A stretch of 64,000 nucleotides of DNA from Desulfobulbaceae bacterium. Its GTDB lineage: Bacteria; Desulfobacterota; Desulfobulbia; Desulfobulbales; SURF-16. The translations under genes and the position numbers were made by a program. The stretch lies in assembly GCA_020444175.1 (NCBI GenBank), contig JAHLLM010000008.1, forward strand, positions 1-64,000. Direction: 5' to 3'. The notes under the pieces were generated by a model. The model did not search any database and was not told where the DNA came from. It saw only the letters and a program-made list of their open reading frames with translations. Position 1 is the stretch's first letter; every line of letters starts with the position of its first letter. Shown here piece after piece: positions 8,388-18,121 of the stretch.

Positions 8388-9544
8388 GCCTGTATCTGCT
8401 GCAGTCTTCGGCAGGCCTCCTCTAATTCCGGCATCTTTTTCGCAAAGCAGAAACGGGCCATGCCGGTCAAGTCATTGGAACGGTAAAAGGCACTTCCAGG
8501 CACAGAGGCCACACCGGTTTTTTCAAGTAAATTCATAACCTTTTCGAGGTCATTCTTTCCCGGTATGGGTGAAATGTCGGCCATAGCGTAATAGGCTCCA
8601 TCGGGAACCACGGGCGTAAGCCCAATTTTTTCCAGTACACCGCAGAAAAGGTCCCGTTTTTCCTCATGTTCGGCAGCCACCTGTTGGTAATAATCCATGC
8701 CAAGCTCCCGAAGTCCCTTGACAGCCCCGGCCTGGAGAGGTGCGGGAGGGCAGACATAAATCAGGTCGTTATACTTGACGGCCGCCTCCTTTATCCTGGC
8801 CGGAAGCAGGGCATAGCCCAGTCTCCAGCCGGTTATGCTGAAAATTTTGGAAAACCCGGAAACAATGATGGATCTTTTCTTAAGAGATGGCACGTCCAGT
8901 ACCGGGATATGTTTTTTTCCGCCGAAAACAAAGTGTTCGTATATTTCGTCGGAGATCAGGGCAATGTTGCTGCCGTCCAGCAGACGGCCAAGCTCGTCCA
9001 GTTCATCCCGGCTGAAAACCTTGCCGGATGGATTCAGGGGATTGTTTATGACCACGGCCTTTGTCTTTGGGGTTATGGCCTTTTCCAGTCCGCTGAAATC
9101 AATGTGATAATCCTTTAAAGAGATGTCCACGTACCTCACTCTGCATCCCAGGCTTTCAAGGGTGCTCCTGTGATAGCCGTAAAAGGGTTCAAAGAGAATC
9201 ACCTCATCGCCCGGGTCAATTAGAGCCAGCATGGTGGCATAAAAGGCGCCGGTGGCACCGGCACTCACCATGACCCCCTCTCCGGGATCTATGCTGATGC
9301 CGTAATGGTCGCTGTATTTTTTGGCAATGGCCTTTCTTAAAGAAGAAACTCCTTCAGCAGCTGTATAAATGTTGAAACCATCCAGAATAGCCTGTCGCGC
9401 GCCCTCTTCAACTTCCCTGGGAAGGTCGAGATCGCAGACGCCCTGGGCCATATTGATCCCTCCTGCCCTGGCACAGGCAATACTCATAAATCTGATAGCG
9501 GATTGGTGAAGGGCGCTCTGCTGTCTGCTGACTGTGATGCACAT
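8384..9544 (-). CDS. Class I/II PLP-dependent aminotransferase
   Basis: The protein has the fold-type I signatures: the pyridoxal-phosphate lysine in SGFSKIFSITGWRLGY (about residue 220), the substrate/cofactor motif NNPLNPSGKVF, DEIYEHFVF, and a C-terminal Arg (MARFCFAKK) expected to bind the substrate carboxylate. It probably transaminates an aromatic or related amino acid; the substrate cannot be read from sequence. I place the start at 9544 because GCGAGGT lies five bases upstream; an in-frame ATG 17 codons earlier lacks a site. It stands alone on this strand, convergent with BrkB. Confidence 0.92.
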   Translation of the reverse strand: MCITVSRQQSALHQSAIRFMSIACARAGGINMAQGVCDLDLPREVEEGARQAILDGFNIYTAAEGVSSLRKAIAKKYSDHYGISIDPGEGVMVSAGATGAFYATMLALIDPGDEVILFEPFYGYHRSTLESLGCRVRYVDISLKDYHIDFSGLEKAITPKTKAVVINNPLNPSGKVFSRDELDELGRLLDGSNIALISDEIYEHFVFGGKKHIPVLDVPSLKKRSIIVSGFSKIFSITGWRLGYALLPARIKEAAVKYNDLIYVCPPAPLQAGAVKGLRELGMDYYQQVAAEHEEKRDLFCGVLEKIGLTPVVPDGAYYAMADISPIPGKNDLEKVMNLLEKTGVASVPGSAFYRSNDLTGMARFCFAKKMPELEEACRRLQQIQA

Positions 9545-9635
9545 AAAGACCTCGCTGTATTTTTTTGAAAACAAAAATGGGAAAAGAGTCATCAAAATTA
9601 AATATGATTACCACTCATCTTCAGCCTTTTTATAC

Positions 9636-9707
9636 GTCATTCCCGCGAAAGCGGGAATCTAGGCGGACGAGCCAACTACTCTGGATTCCCGCTTTCGCGG
9701 GAATGAC
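9636..9707. repeat. REP-like inverted repeat
   Basis: Two perfect 24-bp arms, 9636-9659 and 9684-9707, each built on the core TCCCGCGAAAGCGGGAAT, are separated by 24 bases that begin TAGGCGG. Each arm is itself a palindrome. A related copy with a different core (GCCTCCGCGG) lies at 59021-59083 and carries the same TCTAGGCGG flank, so this is a dispersed family. It lies between two divergent genes. Confidence 0.85.
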
Positions 9708-10004
9708 TTTTGTGTAGACAGTATTTTTTGAATTATTAATGCATTACAGTACCTGCTGCAAGACTGGCTCAGTTTCAGCGGTAATCACAAAATAAAAAAA
9801 ACATGGTGCCGCTTTCTTCTGTTACCAATTATTCAGGATGATTACCAGACGATTTCATCGTTGAGGCATTGTATTGGTTGTCTGACTGGTCGATAGAGTG
9901 GTGTATCGTTTGACCCGCTGCCCGGCCTGATGTAAGGTTATTTATTGCATCGCGATTTGATATTAAAAATCCTCCTTGAGGAACTGGGAGAAAGGTGGAA
10001 ACCC

Positions 10005-10877
10005 ATGCAAGTATCCATGAAATATTTTTTAAAATCAACATGTTACGTGTTTGCGGTTTTCCTTATTCTTTCCCTTGCCGCCACTTCCTCCCTGGCCCAT
10101 ACAGTAGAACTGGCAACCGGCAAAACGGTTGCACTTGAGGAAATGGTGGATGATTTACAGCAGGCCCGGGTCATTTTCGTTGGAGAGGATCATCAGGAAG
10201 TGGGGCATCACAGGGCCCAGCTGCAGATTATCAAAGCTCTTGAAAAGGCTGGAAAAAAAGTTGCCATCGGACTTGAGATGTTTCGTACGGACAGTCAGCA
10301 GGCACTGGATGACTGGGTGGCTGGGAATATGATTACCCGGGATTTCCTGATAATATATAACCAGAACTGGAACATGTGGGGAATTTACGCTGATATTTAT
10401 TTCTACGCCCGGGACAGGAAAATTCCCATGGTCGGCCTTAACATTTCCCGCGACATCACACGGCTTGTTGCTCGTAAGGGGTTTGCCGCTCTTTCTGAAA
10501 AACAGTTAAAAAAACTGCCCTATGTCCAGTGTCGGGTTGATAAGGCGTATATGGATTTTATCCGGCGTGCCCTGGGTGGCCACAAGGGGCAGCATATTCA
10601 GTTTAAGAATTTTTGCGAGGCTCAGTTGCTCTGGGACAAGGTAATGGCAAAAAACTTAAGTGACTATCTGCTTAAAAATCCGGACAAAACAGTAGTTGTC
10701 CTGGCCGGCGGCACCCATTCCTGGAAATACGGCATCCCTGCCCAGCTTGCTGAAATCAGTGACGCTGCATACCGTGTCCTTCTGCCGGAAATGCCGGATA
10801 AGCTTGTCCGGGAAACTATTTCCGAGAAAGACGCCGACTATCTCATGATAGGCGTTGATAAGGCCCCTCTGCATTGA
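10005..10877 (+). CDS. ChaN family haem-uptake-like protein
   Basis: The protein opens with a signal peptide (MKYFLKSTCYVFAVFLILSL then AATSSLA) and continues with a ChaN/Tiki-type domain: VIFVGEDHQEVGHHRAQL, KKVAIGLEMFRTDSQQALDDW, YNQNWNMWGIYADI and VVVLAGGTHSWKYGIP. The GE.H and EMF motifs are diagnostic. ChaN-like proteins bind haem in some bacteria, and the superfamily includes metalloproteases; which activity applies here is open. The start at 10005 has AGGTGG seven bases upstream. There is no lipobox Cys, so it is probably periplasmic rather than a lipoprotein. Confidence 0.85.
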   Translation: MQVSMKYFLKSTCYVFAVFLILSLAATSSLAHTVELATGKTVALEEMVDDLQQARVIFVGEDHQEVGHHRAQLQIIKALEKAGKKVAIGLEMFRTDSQQALDDWVAGNMITRDFLIIYNQNWNMWGIYADIYFYARDRKIPMVGLNISRDITRLVARKGFAALSEKQLKKLPYVQCRVDKAYMDFIRRALGGHKGQHIQFKNFCEAQLLWDKVMAKNLSDYLLKNPDKTVVVLAGGTHSWKYGIPAQLAEISDAAYRVLLPEMPDKLVRETISEKDADYLMIGVDKAPLH

Positions 10878-11048
10878 GTGGAAGACGAAAATTCCTATTT
10901 GATTCTATATTTGCTGTATCTCGCACGATTTGCAGAGTTTGGCTTATTCATTAGCCAAAGCAGGGAAATGCATGTACACTGAGTGCCTCTGCGTAGCGAA
11001 TCAGTTGCGGTGAAAGCCGGCTGCGTTTCATGAAATTAAGAGGTATTT

Positions 11049-11699
11049 ATGCCTTCGTTGCGCGTTCGCTATCAAACCATTGAATTTGGTGATACAGATA
11101 TTCATGTCAGGACTTTACGGGACAGGCAGCAATATGCGGATGCTGAAGGTGTTGCCGAACAATTAGGCATATCATCCGCATCATGGCCGCTTTTTGGAGT
11201 CATCTGGGATTCGGGAAAACTTCTTGCCCATCTCATGTTTGACCATGAGGTGCAGGATCTGCGGATTTTAGAAGTGGGCTGCGGCATCGGATTGGCAAGT
11301 TTAGTCCTTAATCACCGCCTGGCGGATATTACCGCCACGGATTATCATCCGGAGGTGGAAGATTTTTTAATAAAAAATGTGAAGCTGAATAAGGATGCGG
11401 TCATACCATTCGTTCGCACGGGATGGGGCGATACAGACAGCGGCTTAGGTGAGTTTGATCTCATTATCGGCAGTGATCTTTTGTATGAAAGAGATCATGT
11501 TGCATTGCTGTCAGGTTTCATTGATCAGCATGCCCGGCCGCATTGCCAGGTAATCGTTGTTGATCCGGGACGGGGCCTGCATGCGCGTTTCAGCAAAATA
11601 ATGGTAAGCCTGGGCTATTCACACAGTCAGAGTAAGCCGGCAAATCAGGACTATATGACTCAGCCTTTCCGGGGGCAGATTCTGTACTATGATCGCTAG
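11049..11699 (+). CDS. Class I SAM-dependent methyltransferase
   Basis: A 216-residue protein with the SAM-binding motif I ILEVGCGIGLASLVL (about residue 74), acidic motif II ITATDYHPE, and FDLIIGSDLLYERDHVALL as the post-motif, the arrangement of the METTL/lysine-methyltransferase-like group. Substrate unknown; proteins are likely targets for this subgroup. AGAGGT lies six bases before the ATG. The stop codon TAG at 11697-11699 is followed immediately by a dispersed repeat. Confidence 0.85.
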   Translation: MPSLRVRYQTIEFGDTDIHVRTLRDRQQYADAEGVAEQLGISSASWPLFGVIWDSGKLLAHLMFDHEVQDLRILEVGCGIGLASLVLNHRLADITATDYHPEVEDFLIKNVKLNKDAVIPFVRTGWGDTDSGLGEFDLIIGSDLLYERDHVALLSGFIDQHARPHCQVIVVDPGRGLHARFSKIMVSLGYSHSQSKPANQDYMTQPFRGQILYYDR

Positions 11700-11700
11700 G

Positions 11701-11824
11701 AGGCTGTCCGAGAATACCCTTTTTCCCGATTTCAGCGTCGCTACGAAAATAAAAGTGCTCACATATAGCCCGTCTATGTGAGCAGGTCTGATCGTTCAAA
11801 GATGAGGTGCAGCTGAATAGTTAC
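11701..11824. repeat. Dispersed repeat element (GTAACTATTCAG family), copy 1
   Basis: The right part (11766-11824, GATCGTTCAAAGATGAGGTG then CAGCTGAATAGTTAC) is nearly identical to 36617-36675. The left part (GAGAATACCCTTTTTCCC and TGCTCACATA) matches 35719-35790. The segment contains a 10-bp inverted repeat, TGCTCACATA / TATGTGAGCA (11756-11765, 11775-11784). It begins directly after the methyltransferase stop codon. Confidence 0.75.
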
Positions 11825-11853
11825 GATATATGAAGCATACAAAGGAGAAATCC

Positions 11854-12081
11854 ATGACAAAAATTTCCGCTTTGAAAATAATCAACCCGATCCTTGCTGT
11901 TCTCCTGATCAGTCAAGTTCTGACAGCACTTTTACACGACTTGTTGCCCAAAGAGGCTTATGAAGTTTTACACGGCGGCGGTGGAATTGCCTTTAGCGCC
12001 GTGGCCACCCTGCATGTCATACTGAACTGGAACTGGGTCAAGGCGAATTTTCTGAACAAAAAATCGACCCAAAAGAGATAA
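11854..12081 (+). CDS. Small DUF4405-like membrane protein
   Basis: About 75 residues with two hydrophobic helices (IINPILAVLLISQVLTALLH and GIAFSAVATLHVILNW) joined by a short loop with HGGGG. The His residues in LLHD, VLHGGG and LHVILNWNW resemble the DUF4405 family, whose members look like small haem-binding cytochrome-type membrane proteins; His ligation here is only suggested. The ATG at 11854 has AAGGAGAAA upstream; an earlier ATG at 11830 lacks this. Function unknown. Confidence 0.7.
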   Translation: MTKISALKIINPILAVLLISQVLTALLHDLLPKEAYEVLHGGGGIAFSAVATLHVILNWNWVKANFLNKKSTQKR

Positions 12082-12103
12082 TGTGAAATAAATAAAGAAT
12101 CCC

Positions 12104-15100
12104 TTGGAAGCTTTTCTGAAGCAGTGTCTGCTCATTGATATCGAGATAAATGAGCGCAATACAATTTATTCCATTGGCGCAGCGTACGGCGATGATACCT
12201 TTCTGGTTGAAGTCGGCACAAAGATAGGAAAGGCGCAGGCTGCAGAGCTTGATGAGTTTGGCCGCCGGGCGGGTTATGTCATGGGGCATAACATTCTGGC
12301 CCATGATATCCCGCGACTGGTTGAGGCTTTCCCTTTTCTGAAAATTCTCGGCAAACCGGCCATAGACACGCTCTATCTGTCTCCCCTCGCCTTTCCTGAA
12401 AATCCGTACCATCGTCTGGTGAAAAATTACCAACTTGTGCGGGACAGCATGAACAATCCTGTTGCCGATGCCCTTCTTGCCGGGAGGGTCTTCCGCGAAC
12501 AGTGGCAGGCTTTTTCCGATCAATTGCAGGCAGGATCAACGGCTCCCTTGCTCTATCGCTATTTTCTGCAGGGAGATGCTCTGTACCAGGGAACGTCTCT
12601 TGCCCTGGCCGCTATGGGAGTTGGTCCGCTAGCGGAAAACAGGTTGCCTGAAATTTTGACCAGCCTTGTTCGGGACAAGGTCTGTTGCGAGGCCCTTGAT
12701 CGTTTACTGAAACAACTGGCCGGAGGTGGGATTTCCCTGCCGCCCCTGGCTTATGTAACGGCCTGGCTCACTGTTGCCGGGGGCAATTCCGTGTTGCCTC
12801 CCTGGGTCAGGCATCAATTCCCCCAGGTATCGGTTCTTCTTCATCAGTTGCGAGAACAGCCTTGCACGCACCCTGATTGCCGCTATTGCCGGGAGCACCA
12901 CGATCCCCGTTATTTTCTTCGTACTTTCTGGGGCTTTGAAAATTTTCGCTCCACGCCCAAGACCGATGACGGCTCCAGTTTGCAGGAAACCATTATCAGA
13001 ACGGGGGTGCGAAGCACTTCTCTATTTGCCATCCTGCCCACCGGCGGGGGTAAATCCCTCTGCTACCAGCTTCCGGCCTTGATGCGTTATCAGCGACGTA
13101 ATTTGCTGACCCTTGTCATATCGCCGCTGCAGGCCCTTATGAAGGATCAGGTGGATAATTTTACCAATCAGACCGGGACAACCATTGCCGGTGCTTTATA
13201 CGGCATGCTGACCCTGCCTGAGCGGGGGCAGCTCCGCGACCGGGTGCGGCTCGGCGATATCGGCATACTCTATGTGTCGCCGGAACAGCTTCGCAACCCT
13301 TCCTTTATCAAGTTGATCAGTCAGCGGGAGATAGGGGCCTGGGTTTTTGATGAGGCGCATTGCCTGTCCAAATGGGGGCATGATTTCCGGCCGGATTATC
13401 TCTATTCCATTCGCTTTATCCGGGAATGCGCCCAGCGGGAAAAAACGACCATCCCTCCGGTTCAATGTTTCACCGCCACCGCAAAAAAGGATGTTCGGGC
13501 GGAGATTATTGACATTGTTCAGAGTGAGCTGGGTCTGAAGGTCACAACCTTTGAAGGAGGACATGAGAGGACGAATCTGCACTATGAGGTCTGGCCGGTG
13601 GGTCCCCATGAAAAGAACGAGGCTGTGCTGCAGCTTCTGCAAAGCAGATACGACGGCGCAGGGGCTGTGGTCATCTACTGCGCCACCCGCAAAAATACGG
13701 AAAAGCTTGCTGAGTTTCTCGACCACCAAGGTTTTACGGCGGAGGCCTTCCATGCCGGGCTTGAGCCCATGGTCAAAAAAAGGATACAGGATGATTTTAT
13801 TGCCGGTGATATCCCGGTGATCTGCGCCACCAATGCCTTTGGCATGGGAATAGACAAGGATGATGTCCGGCTGGTGATCCACGCAGATATCCCCGGTTCC
13901 CTGGAAAACTATCTGCAGGAAGCAGGAAGAGCAGGGCGCGACCGCAACGAGGCTGATTGCATACTGGTCTATTCGGAACCGGACATCGAGGGCCAGTTTC
14001 GCATGAGCTGCATGTCCAGGCTGACCAGCCGGGAAATATCCCAGTTTCTTCGGGGCCTGCGCTATGCGGCCAGGGGGGAGGACGAAGTGGTGCTGACCAC
14101 AGGCGATCTTTTGCGTCTTGATGCGGTGGATGTTGAAGAGGACGCCGGGGGAAACCGGGACACCAGGGTGAGAACGGCTGTTTCCTGGCTGGAGCGGGCG
14201 GGATTTCTTGAAAGAAATGAAAACAACACCCGTGTTTTTCAAGGGAAACCGACCATAGCAAGCCTTGCGGAAGCGGAAAAAAGAATTCTTGAACTTGGTC
14301 TTTCCAAGCGCCAGCAGGAGCGCTGGATGGCCATACTGGAGAGATTAATGCAATCCAGGCCGGAGGAGCCCGGTTTCAGCGCTGATGACCTGGCGTTGCT
14401 GTCAAGTTTTGCCTCAACCCCGGATGATGTGGGGAGAGAAACTGAAACCCAGCGGGTGATTCGTACCTTGAATGACATGGCCCATGCCGGAATTCTTTCC
14501 AGGGAGACTACACTTAGCGCTTACGTGCGCTATAAGGTTCAGGGCAGCTCGGAAAAACGTCTTAAAGAGATATGCCGGGTTGAAAAGGAGTTTCTCAAAG
14601 TCCTGGCCGAAGAAGCACCGGACACCGAGGTGGAGACAGTGCTTCACCTTGACCTGCGGCAGGTCAATCAGCTCCTGCTCAACCAGGGGCTTGATTGCAG
14701 TTCTCCTTCAATGCTCCGCCTTATTCTTGATGGCTGGAGCCGCGACGGTAAGGGAATTGCCGCCAAAAAGGGCAGCATCAGTATCCGTTCCCGTGGAAAT
14801 AACGTCTTTTCAGTCATGCTGCATCGGGATTGGCAGACCCTTCGCGCCACTGTGGATATTCGCCGGCGGAGCGCCGAGATTGCCCTGGGGACAATTATCA
14901 GCAGTATTGCCCCGAACTGTCCGCCCGGCGCGGCAGTGCTTGCGGAATTTACCATGGAAAAAATTGTCGCAGGCCTTAAACATGACCTGATTCTTGTCCC
15001 CCTTTTGAAAGATCCCTTTGCCGCGGCAGAAAGGGCTCTCACCTTTTTGCATGAGCAGGGGGTTATCGCCCTGCAGCAGGGGCTTGCTGTTTTCCGGCAG

Positions 15101-17290
15101 GCCATGACCATCAGGCTGAATCCCGAGGCCAGGGGCAGGCGTTTTTTGAAAGATGATTTTGCCCCCCTTGCCACTCATTATCTGGAGAAAACATTTCAGA
15201 TCCATGTGATGAACGAATATGCCCGCAGTGCCCTGAAAAGAATCAGCGTGGCTATGAACCTTGTCACCTCCTATTTCAATGATGAGCGGGATGATTTTTT
15301 GAAACGTTTTTTTCCGGGCCGGGAAAAGCTGCTGGGCCGCGCCACCAGTGAGCAGTCCTATCAGCGTATTGTGGAAGATCTGGGCAACCGGATCCAGGAG
15401 AAAATCGTGGCAGCAGCTCTTGAAAAAAATATGCTGGTGCTGGCCGGACCCGGATCGGGAAAAACCAGGACCGTGGCTCACAGGGTCGCCTTTCTGCTCA
15501 GGGTGCAACGGGTGCGGCCGGAGGCCATTCTTGTTCTCTGTTTTAACCGCAGTGCCATAGTCAGTCTCAGGAAGAAAATACGTGACCTGGCGGGGGAAGA
15601 CATGGTCGGCGTCACCACCCTGACCTTCCACGGTCTTGCCCTGAGACTCACCGGGAGGTCACTTGTGGGAGGAAACAAGCATGAATTTGAGGAGACGCTG
15701 TTTGCTGATGTGATCAAGGAGGCGATCAGTCTCCTCAAGGGAGAAAAAAGCGTTCTCGGGCTAGGAGAGGGGCCGACAAGGGACGCTTTGATTGGCCGAT
15801 ACAGCCATATTCTGGTGGATGAATATCAGGATATAGATGAAGATCAGTATGAAATGATCTCCCTTCTGGCCGGTCGCAGCCTGGAAGAAAGTGAGCGCAA
15901 ACTCGCCATTCTGGCGGTTGGAGATGATGACCAGAATATCTACCGGTTCAGGGGGGCAAACATAGATTTTATCAGGCGTTTTCAGGAGGATTATCAGGCT
16001 GAGGTTCATTATCTGGTGGAGAATTACCGCTCAACCGCCCATATCATAGATGCTGCCAATGCCTTTATTTTCAATAATAAAGACAGAATGAAAACAGGTC
16101 ACCCCATCCGGATCAATAAGGCCAGGCAAACTCTGCCCCCGGGCGGCAACTGGCAACGCTCCGATCCAGACGGACTTGGAAGGGTGAGCTGCATCCGGGT
16201 GCAAAGCGGCATTGAGCAGGCAGCTGCACTTGTTAACGAGCTGCAGCGTCTGCGGTCTCTTCGTGATGACGTGGAACTGGGGTCATGCGCTGTTTTGGCC
16301 CGTGAATGGGGAGAACTTGATGCGGTCAGGAGTTTTTTTGAAAAGCGGAACGTTCCTGTCAGCCTCAATTGGGGACGCAACGCCTTTCCCCGCCTGACCA
16401 GGATTCGCGAATATGCCGATTTTCTTGATTTTCTGCAGAACAGAAAGGAGGAAAGTCTGACGGCTGATATGCTTTTTGACGCCTTGCCCGCTACAGGAAA
16501 TAAGGAGAGTATCTGGTTTGCCGATCTGCGACGCCTGCTTTTTGAATGGAAGGAAGAGACGGGCAATTTTTCCCAGCCAGTTCCGGTTATCCGGCAGTAT
16601 ATCCATGAAGCGCTTCAGGATCAATATCGTGCCGGAGGTGTACAGAACGGTGTTTTCCTGTCAACCGTCCACTCGGCCAAGGGGCTTGAATTTGACCATA
16701 TCTTTATCATTGACGGCGGCTGGCAGCGCAGAACAGGGGCGGATATGGAGGAGGAGCGCAGGCTGTATTATGTTGCCATGTCCAGGGCCCGGGAGACCCT
16801 CTGCCTCTTTGAGCGGGCCGATTGCGACAATCCCCATGCCAGCCTGCCAGATGGCCCTTTTCTGCTGAGAAGGGACGCCGGAGCCTGTGATATGAAAACC
16901 AGGGTACGGCATTACCATCTGCTTGGCATGCAGGATCTCTATCTTGACTTTGCCGGAATTTATCCCGGGCAGCATCCGATTCACCGGTCCCTTGCCGGGT
17001 TGGCAGCCGGAGACAGGCTGACTTTCTCGGCTAAGGGAGACCACCTCTTTTTCGTGGATAAGAAGGGTATCCAGGTGGCCCGATTGTCTCATGCCGCCTG
17101 CAGTATGTGGCGGCAACGGCTTGATTCCATTTGCGAAATAAGGGTCGTTGCCCTTGTCCGCCGCTGTCAAGCGGATATCAGGGAAGCGTCTTTCAAAGAA
17201 CGCTGTCGTGTTGAAAGCTGGGAAGTTCCCCTTGTTGAGTTCTGCTGTGAGAAAGATGCACATGTTACGCCTGGCAACAACAATTTTTGA
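12104..17290 (+). CDS. DEDD exonuclease-RecQ helicase-UvrD-type helicase fusion
   Basis: 1728 residues with three enzymatic parts. Residues about 5-140 look like a DnaQ/RNase T exonuclease: LLIDIEINE (the D and E of motif I), MGHNILAHDIPRL (motif II) and NPVADALLAGRVF (motif III Asp), although the usual general-base His before the last Asp appears to be Asn. A Cys/His cluster (CTHPDCRYCREHHD, about 255) precedes a RecQ-type SF2 helicase with Walker A TGGGKSLCYQ (about 312), DEAH (about 415) and QEAGRAGRD. From about 1110 follows a UvrD-like SF1 helicase (AGPGSGKTRT, VDEYQDIDEDQ, STVHSAKGLEFDHIF). It probably unwinds and trims DNA in repair or recombination. The TTG start is the best candidate but has no clear ribosome site. 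Confidence 0.88.
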   Translation: MEAFLKQCLLIDIEINERNTIYSIGAAYGDDTFLVEVGTKIGKAQAAELDEFGRRAGYVMGHNILAHDIPRLVEAFPFLKILGKPAIDTLYLSPLAFPENPYHRLVKNYQLVRDSMNNPVADALLAGRVFREQWQAFSDQLQAGSTAPLLYRYFLQGDALYQGTSLALAAMGVGPLAENRLPEILTSLVRDKVCCEALDRLLKQLAGGGISLPPLAYVTAWLTVAGGNSVLPPWVRHQFPQVSVLLHQLREQPCTHPDCRYCREHHDPRYFLRTFWGFENFRSTPKTDDGSSLQETIIRTGVRSTSLFAILPTGGGKSLCYQLPALMRYQRRNLLTLVISPLQALMKDQVDNFTNQTGTTIAGALYGMLTLPERGQLRDRVRLGDIGILYVSPEQLRNPSFIKLISQREIGAWVFDEAHCLSKWGHDFRPDYLYSIRFIRECAQREKTTIPPVQCFTATAKKDVRAEIIDIVQSELGLKVTTFEGGHERTNLHYEVWPVGPHEKNEAVLQLLQSRYDGAGAVVIYCATRKNTEKLAEFLDHQGFTAEAFHAGLEPMVKKRIQDDFIAGDIPVICATNAFGMGIDKDDVRLVIHADIPGSLENYLQEAGRAGRDRNEADCILVYSEPDIEGQFRMSCMSRLTSREISQFLRGLRYAARGEDEVVLTTGDLLRLDAVDVEEDAGGNRDTRVRTAVSWLERAGFLERNENNTRVFQGKPTIASLAEAEKRILELGLSKRQQERWMAILERLMQSRPEEPGFSADDLALLSSFASTPDDVGRETETQRVIRTLNDMAHAGILSRETTLSAYVRYKVQGSSEKRLKEICRVEKEFLKVLAEEAPDTEVETVLHLDLRQVNQLLLNQGLDCSSPSMLRLILDGWSRDGKGIAAKKGSISIRSRGNNVFSVMLHRDWQTLRATVDIRRRSAEIALGTIISSIAPNCPPGAAVLAEFTMEKIVAGLKHDLILVPLLKDPFAAAERALTFLHEQGVIALQQGLAVFRQAMTIRLNPEARGRRFLKDDFAPLATHYLEKTFQIHVMNEYARSALKRISVAMNLVTSYFNDERDDFLKRFFPGREKLLGRATSEQSYQRIVEDLGNRIQEKIVAAALEKNMLVLAGPGSGKTRTVAHRVAFLLRVQRVRPEAILVLCFNRSAIVSLRKKIRDLAGEDMVGVTTLTFHGLALRLTGRSLVGGNKHEFEETLFADVIKEAISLLKGEKSVLGLGEGPTRDALIGRYSHILVDEYQDIDEDQYEMISLLAGRSLEESERKLAILAVGDDDQNIYRFRGANIDFIRRFQEDYQAEVHYLVENYRSTAHIIDAANAFIFNNKDRMKTGHPIRINKARQTLPPGGNWQRSDPDGLGRVSCIRVQSGIEQAAALVNELQRLRSLRDDVELGSCAVLAREWGELDAVRSFFEKRNVPVSLNWGRNAFPRLTRIREYADFLDFLQNRKEESLTADMLFDALPATGNKESIWFADLRRLLFEWKEETGNFSQPVPVIRQYIHEALQDQYRAGGVQNGVFLSTVHSAKGLEFDHIFIIDGGWQRRTGADMEEERRLYYVAMSRARETLCLFERADCDNPHASLPDGPFLLRRDAGACDMKTRVRHYHLLGMQDLYLDFAGIYPGQHPIHRSLAGLAAGDRLTFSAKGDHLFFVDKKGIQVARLSHAACSMWRQRLDSICEIRVVALVRRCQADIREASFKERCRVESWEVPLVEFCCEKDAHVTPGNNNF

Positions 17291-17330
17291 CCCATCAAAG
17301 CCAAAAGCGCCGCTCCCCGGCGGTAATAAA

Positions 17331-18107
17331 TCACAGATTCACATACAGCTTTCGTGTATTTTCCCGAACCGCCTCCTGCACCTCCTCGGAGCTGATATCT
17401 TTTATTTCCGCAATGGTCTCCACTGCGATAAGCACATTGGCCGGTTCGTTTCGAAGGGCGGGATCAGGACCGAGAACCGGGCTGTCGCTTTCCACCAGCA
17501 GGCAGGAAAGCGGCAGGTGTTTGACGAGTTTCTGCTTCTGGCGTGAACGAACAATGGAGGGCGGCACGGAAAAGGAGTAGCCTGCCTCCACGGCCGGCAG
17601 GGCGGCGGAAAATTTGCCGTCAAATGCGTGCATCTGCACACGCTTTGCCCCGTTTTCAAGCAGCATGGCAACGGCATGGCGGCCGGCGGAACGGGAGTGG
17701 ACATTAAGCGGCAGGTCAAGCTCCCCGGCAAGCTCTATAAACTTTTGAAAAACAATACGCTGCATTTCCCTGGCTGCCTCCTCCTTGGCTACCCAGAAAT
17801 CAAGCCCAACTTCTCCGATGGCGTAAAATTTTTCCGGCTGCTGCCTGATCAGGCCGATCAACCGCTCCGCCTCCTCGATATCGGCATATTCGGGATACAG
17901 GCCGGCCGCCGGTTTCAGGCATGGATATTGTCCGGCCAGTTCCAGGTTGCGCAGGGCGTCCTCCAGGGTTTCGCCGACAATCACGATTGCCCCGACCCCG
18001 GCTTGCCGGGCTCTGGTGATCACCTCATGCCGGTCCGGATCAAAGGACTTGTCACAGAGATGGGCATGGGTGTCATTGATAAAGATCTCACTCCTGTCCA
18101 TGGTCAT
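17331..18107 (-). CDS. TatD family metal-dependent hydrolase
   Basis: A 258-residue TIM-barrel protein with the metal-ligand motifs in order: NDTHAHLCD near the N-terminus, GEVGLDF (about residue 95), LNVHSRSAGR (about 135), QMHAFDG (about 160) and ESDSPVLGP (about 205). These are the His/Glu/Asp ligands of TatD-type DNases and deoxyribonuclease-like hydrolases. Members act on DNA ends or related phosphoesters; the physiological substrate is not known here. It lies 40 bases from the convergent helicase gene and just downstream of the Cache gene on the same strand. Confidence 0.9.
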   Translation of the reverse strand: MTMDRSEIFINDTHAHLCDKSFDPDRHEVITRARQAGVGAIVIVGETLEDALRNLELAGQYPCLKPAAGLYPEYADIEEAERLIGLIRQQPEKFYAIGEVGLDFWVAKEEAAREMQRIVFQKFIELAGELDLPLNVHSRSAGRHAVAMLLENGAKRVQMHAFDGKFSAALPAVEAGYSFSVPPSIVRSRQKQKLVKHLPLSCLLVESDSPVLGPDPALRNEPANVLIAVETIAEIKDISSEEVQEAVRENTRKLYVNL

Positions 18108-18121
18108 TGCGGCATTCCACC

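Noticed and set aside
13196-14242. 348-codon minus-strand open frame inside the helicase fusion gene
   Set aside because: It is antisense to strongly conserved RecQ motifs, has no ribosome site and the predicted protein shows no family pattern; it is a shadow of the GC-rich sense frame.
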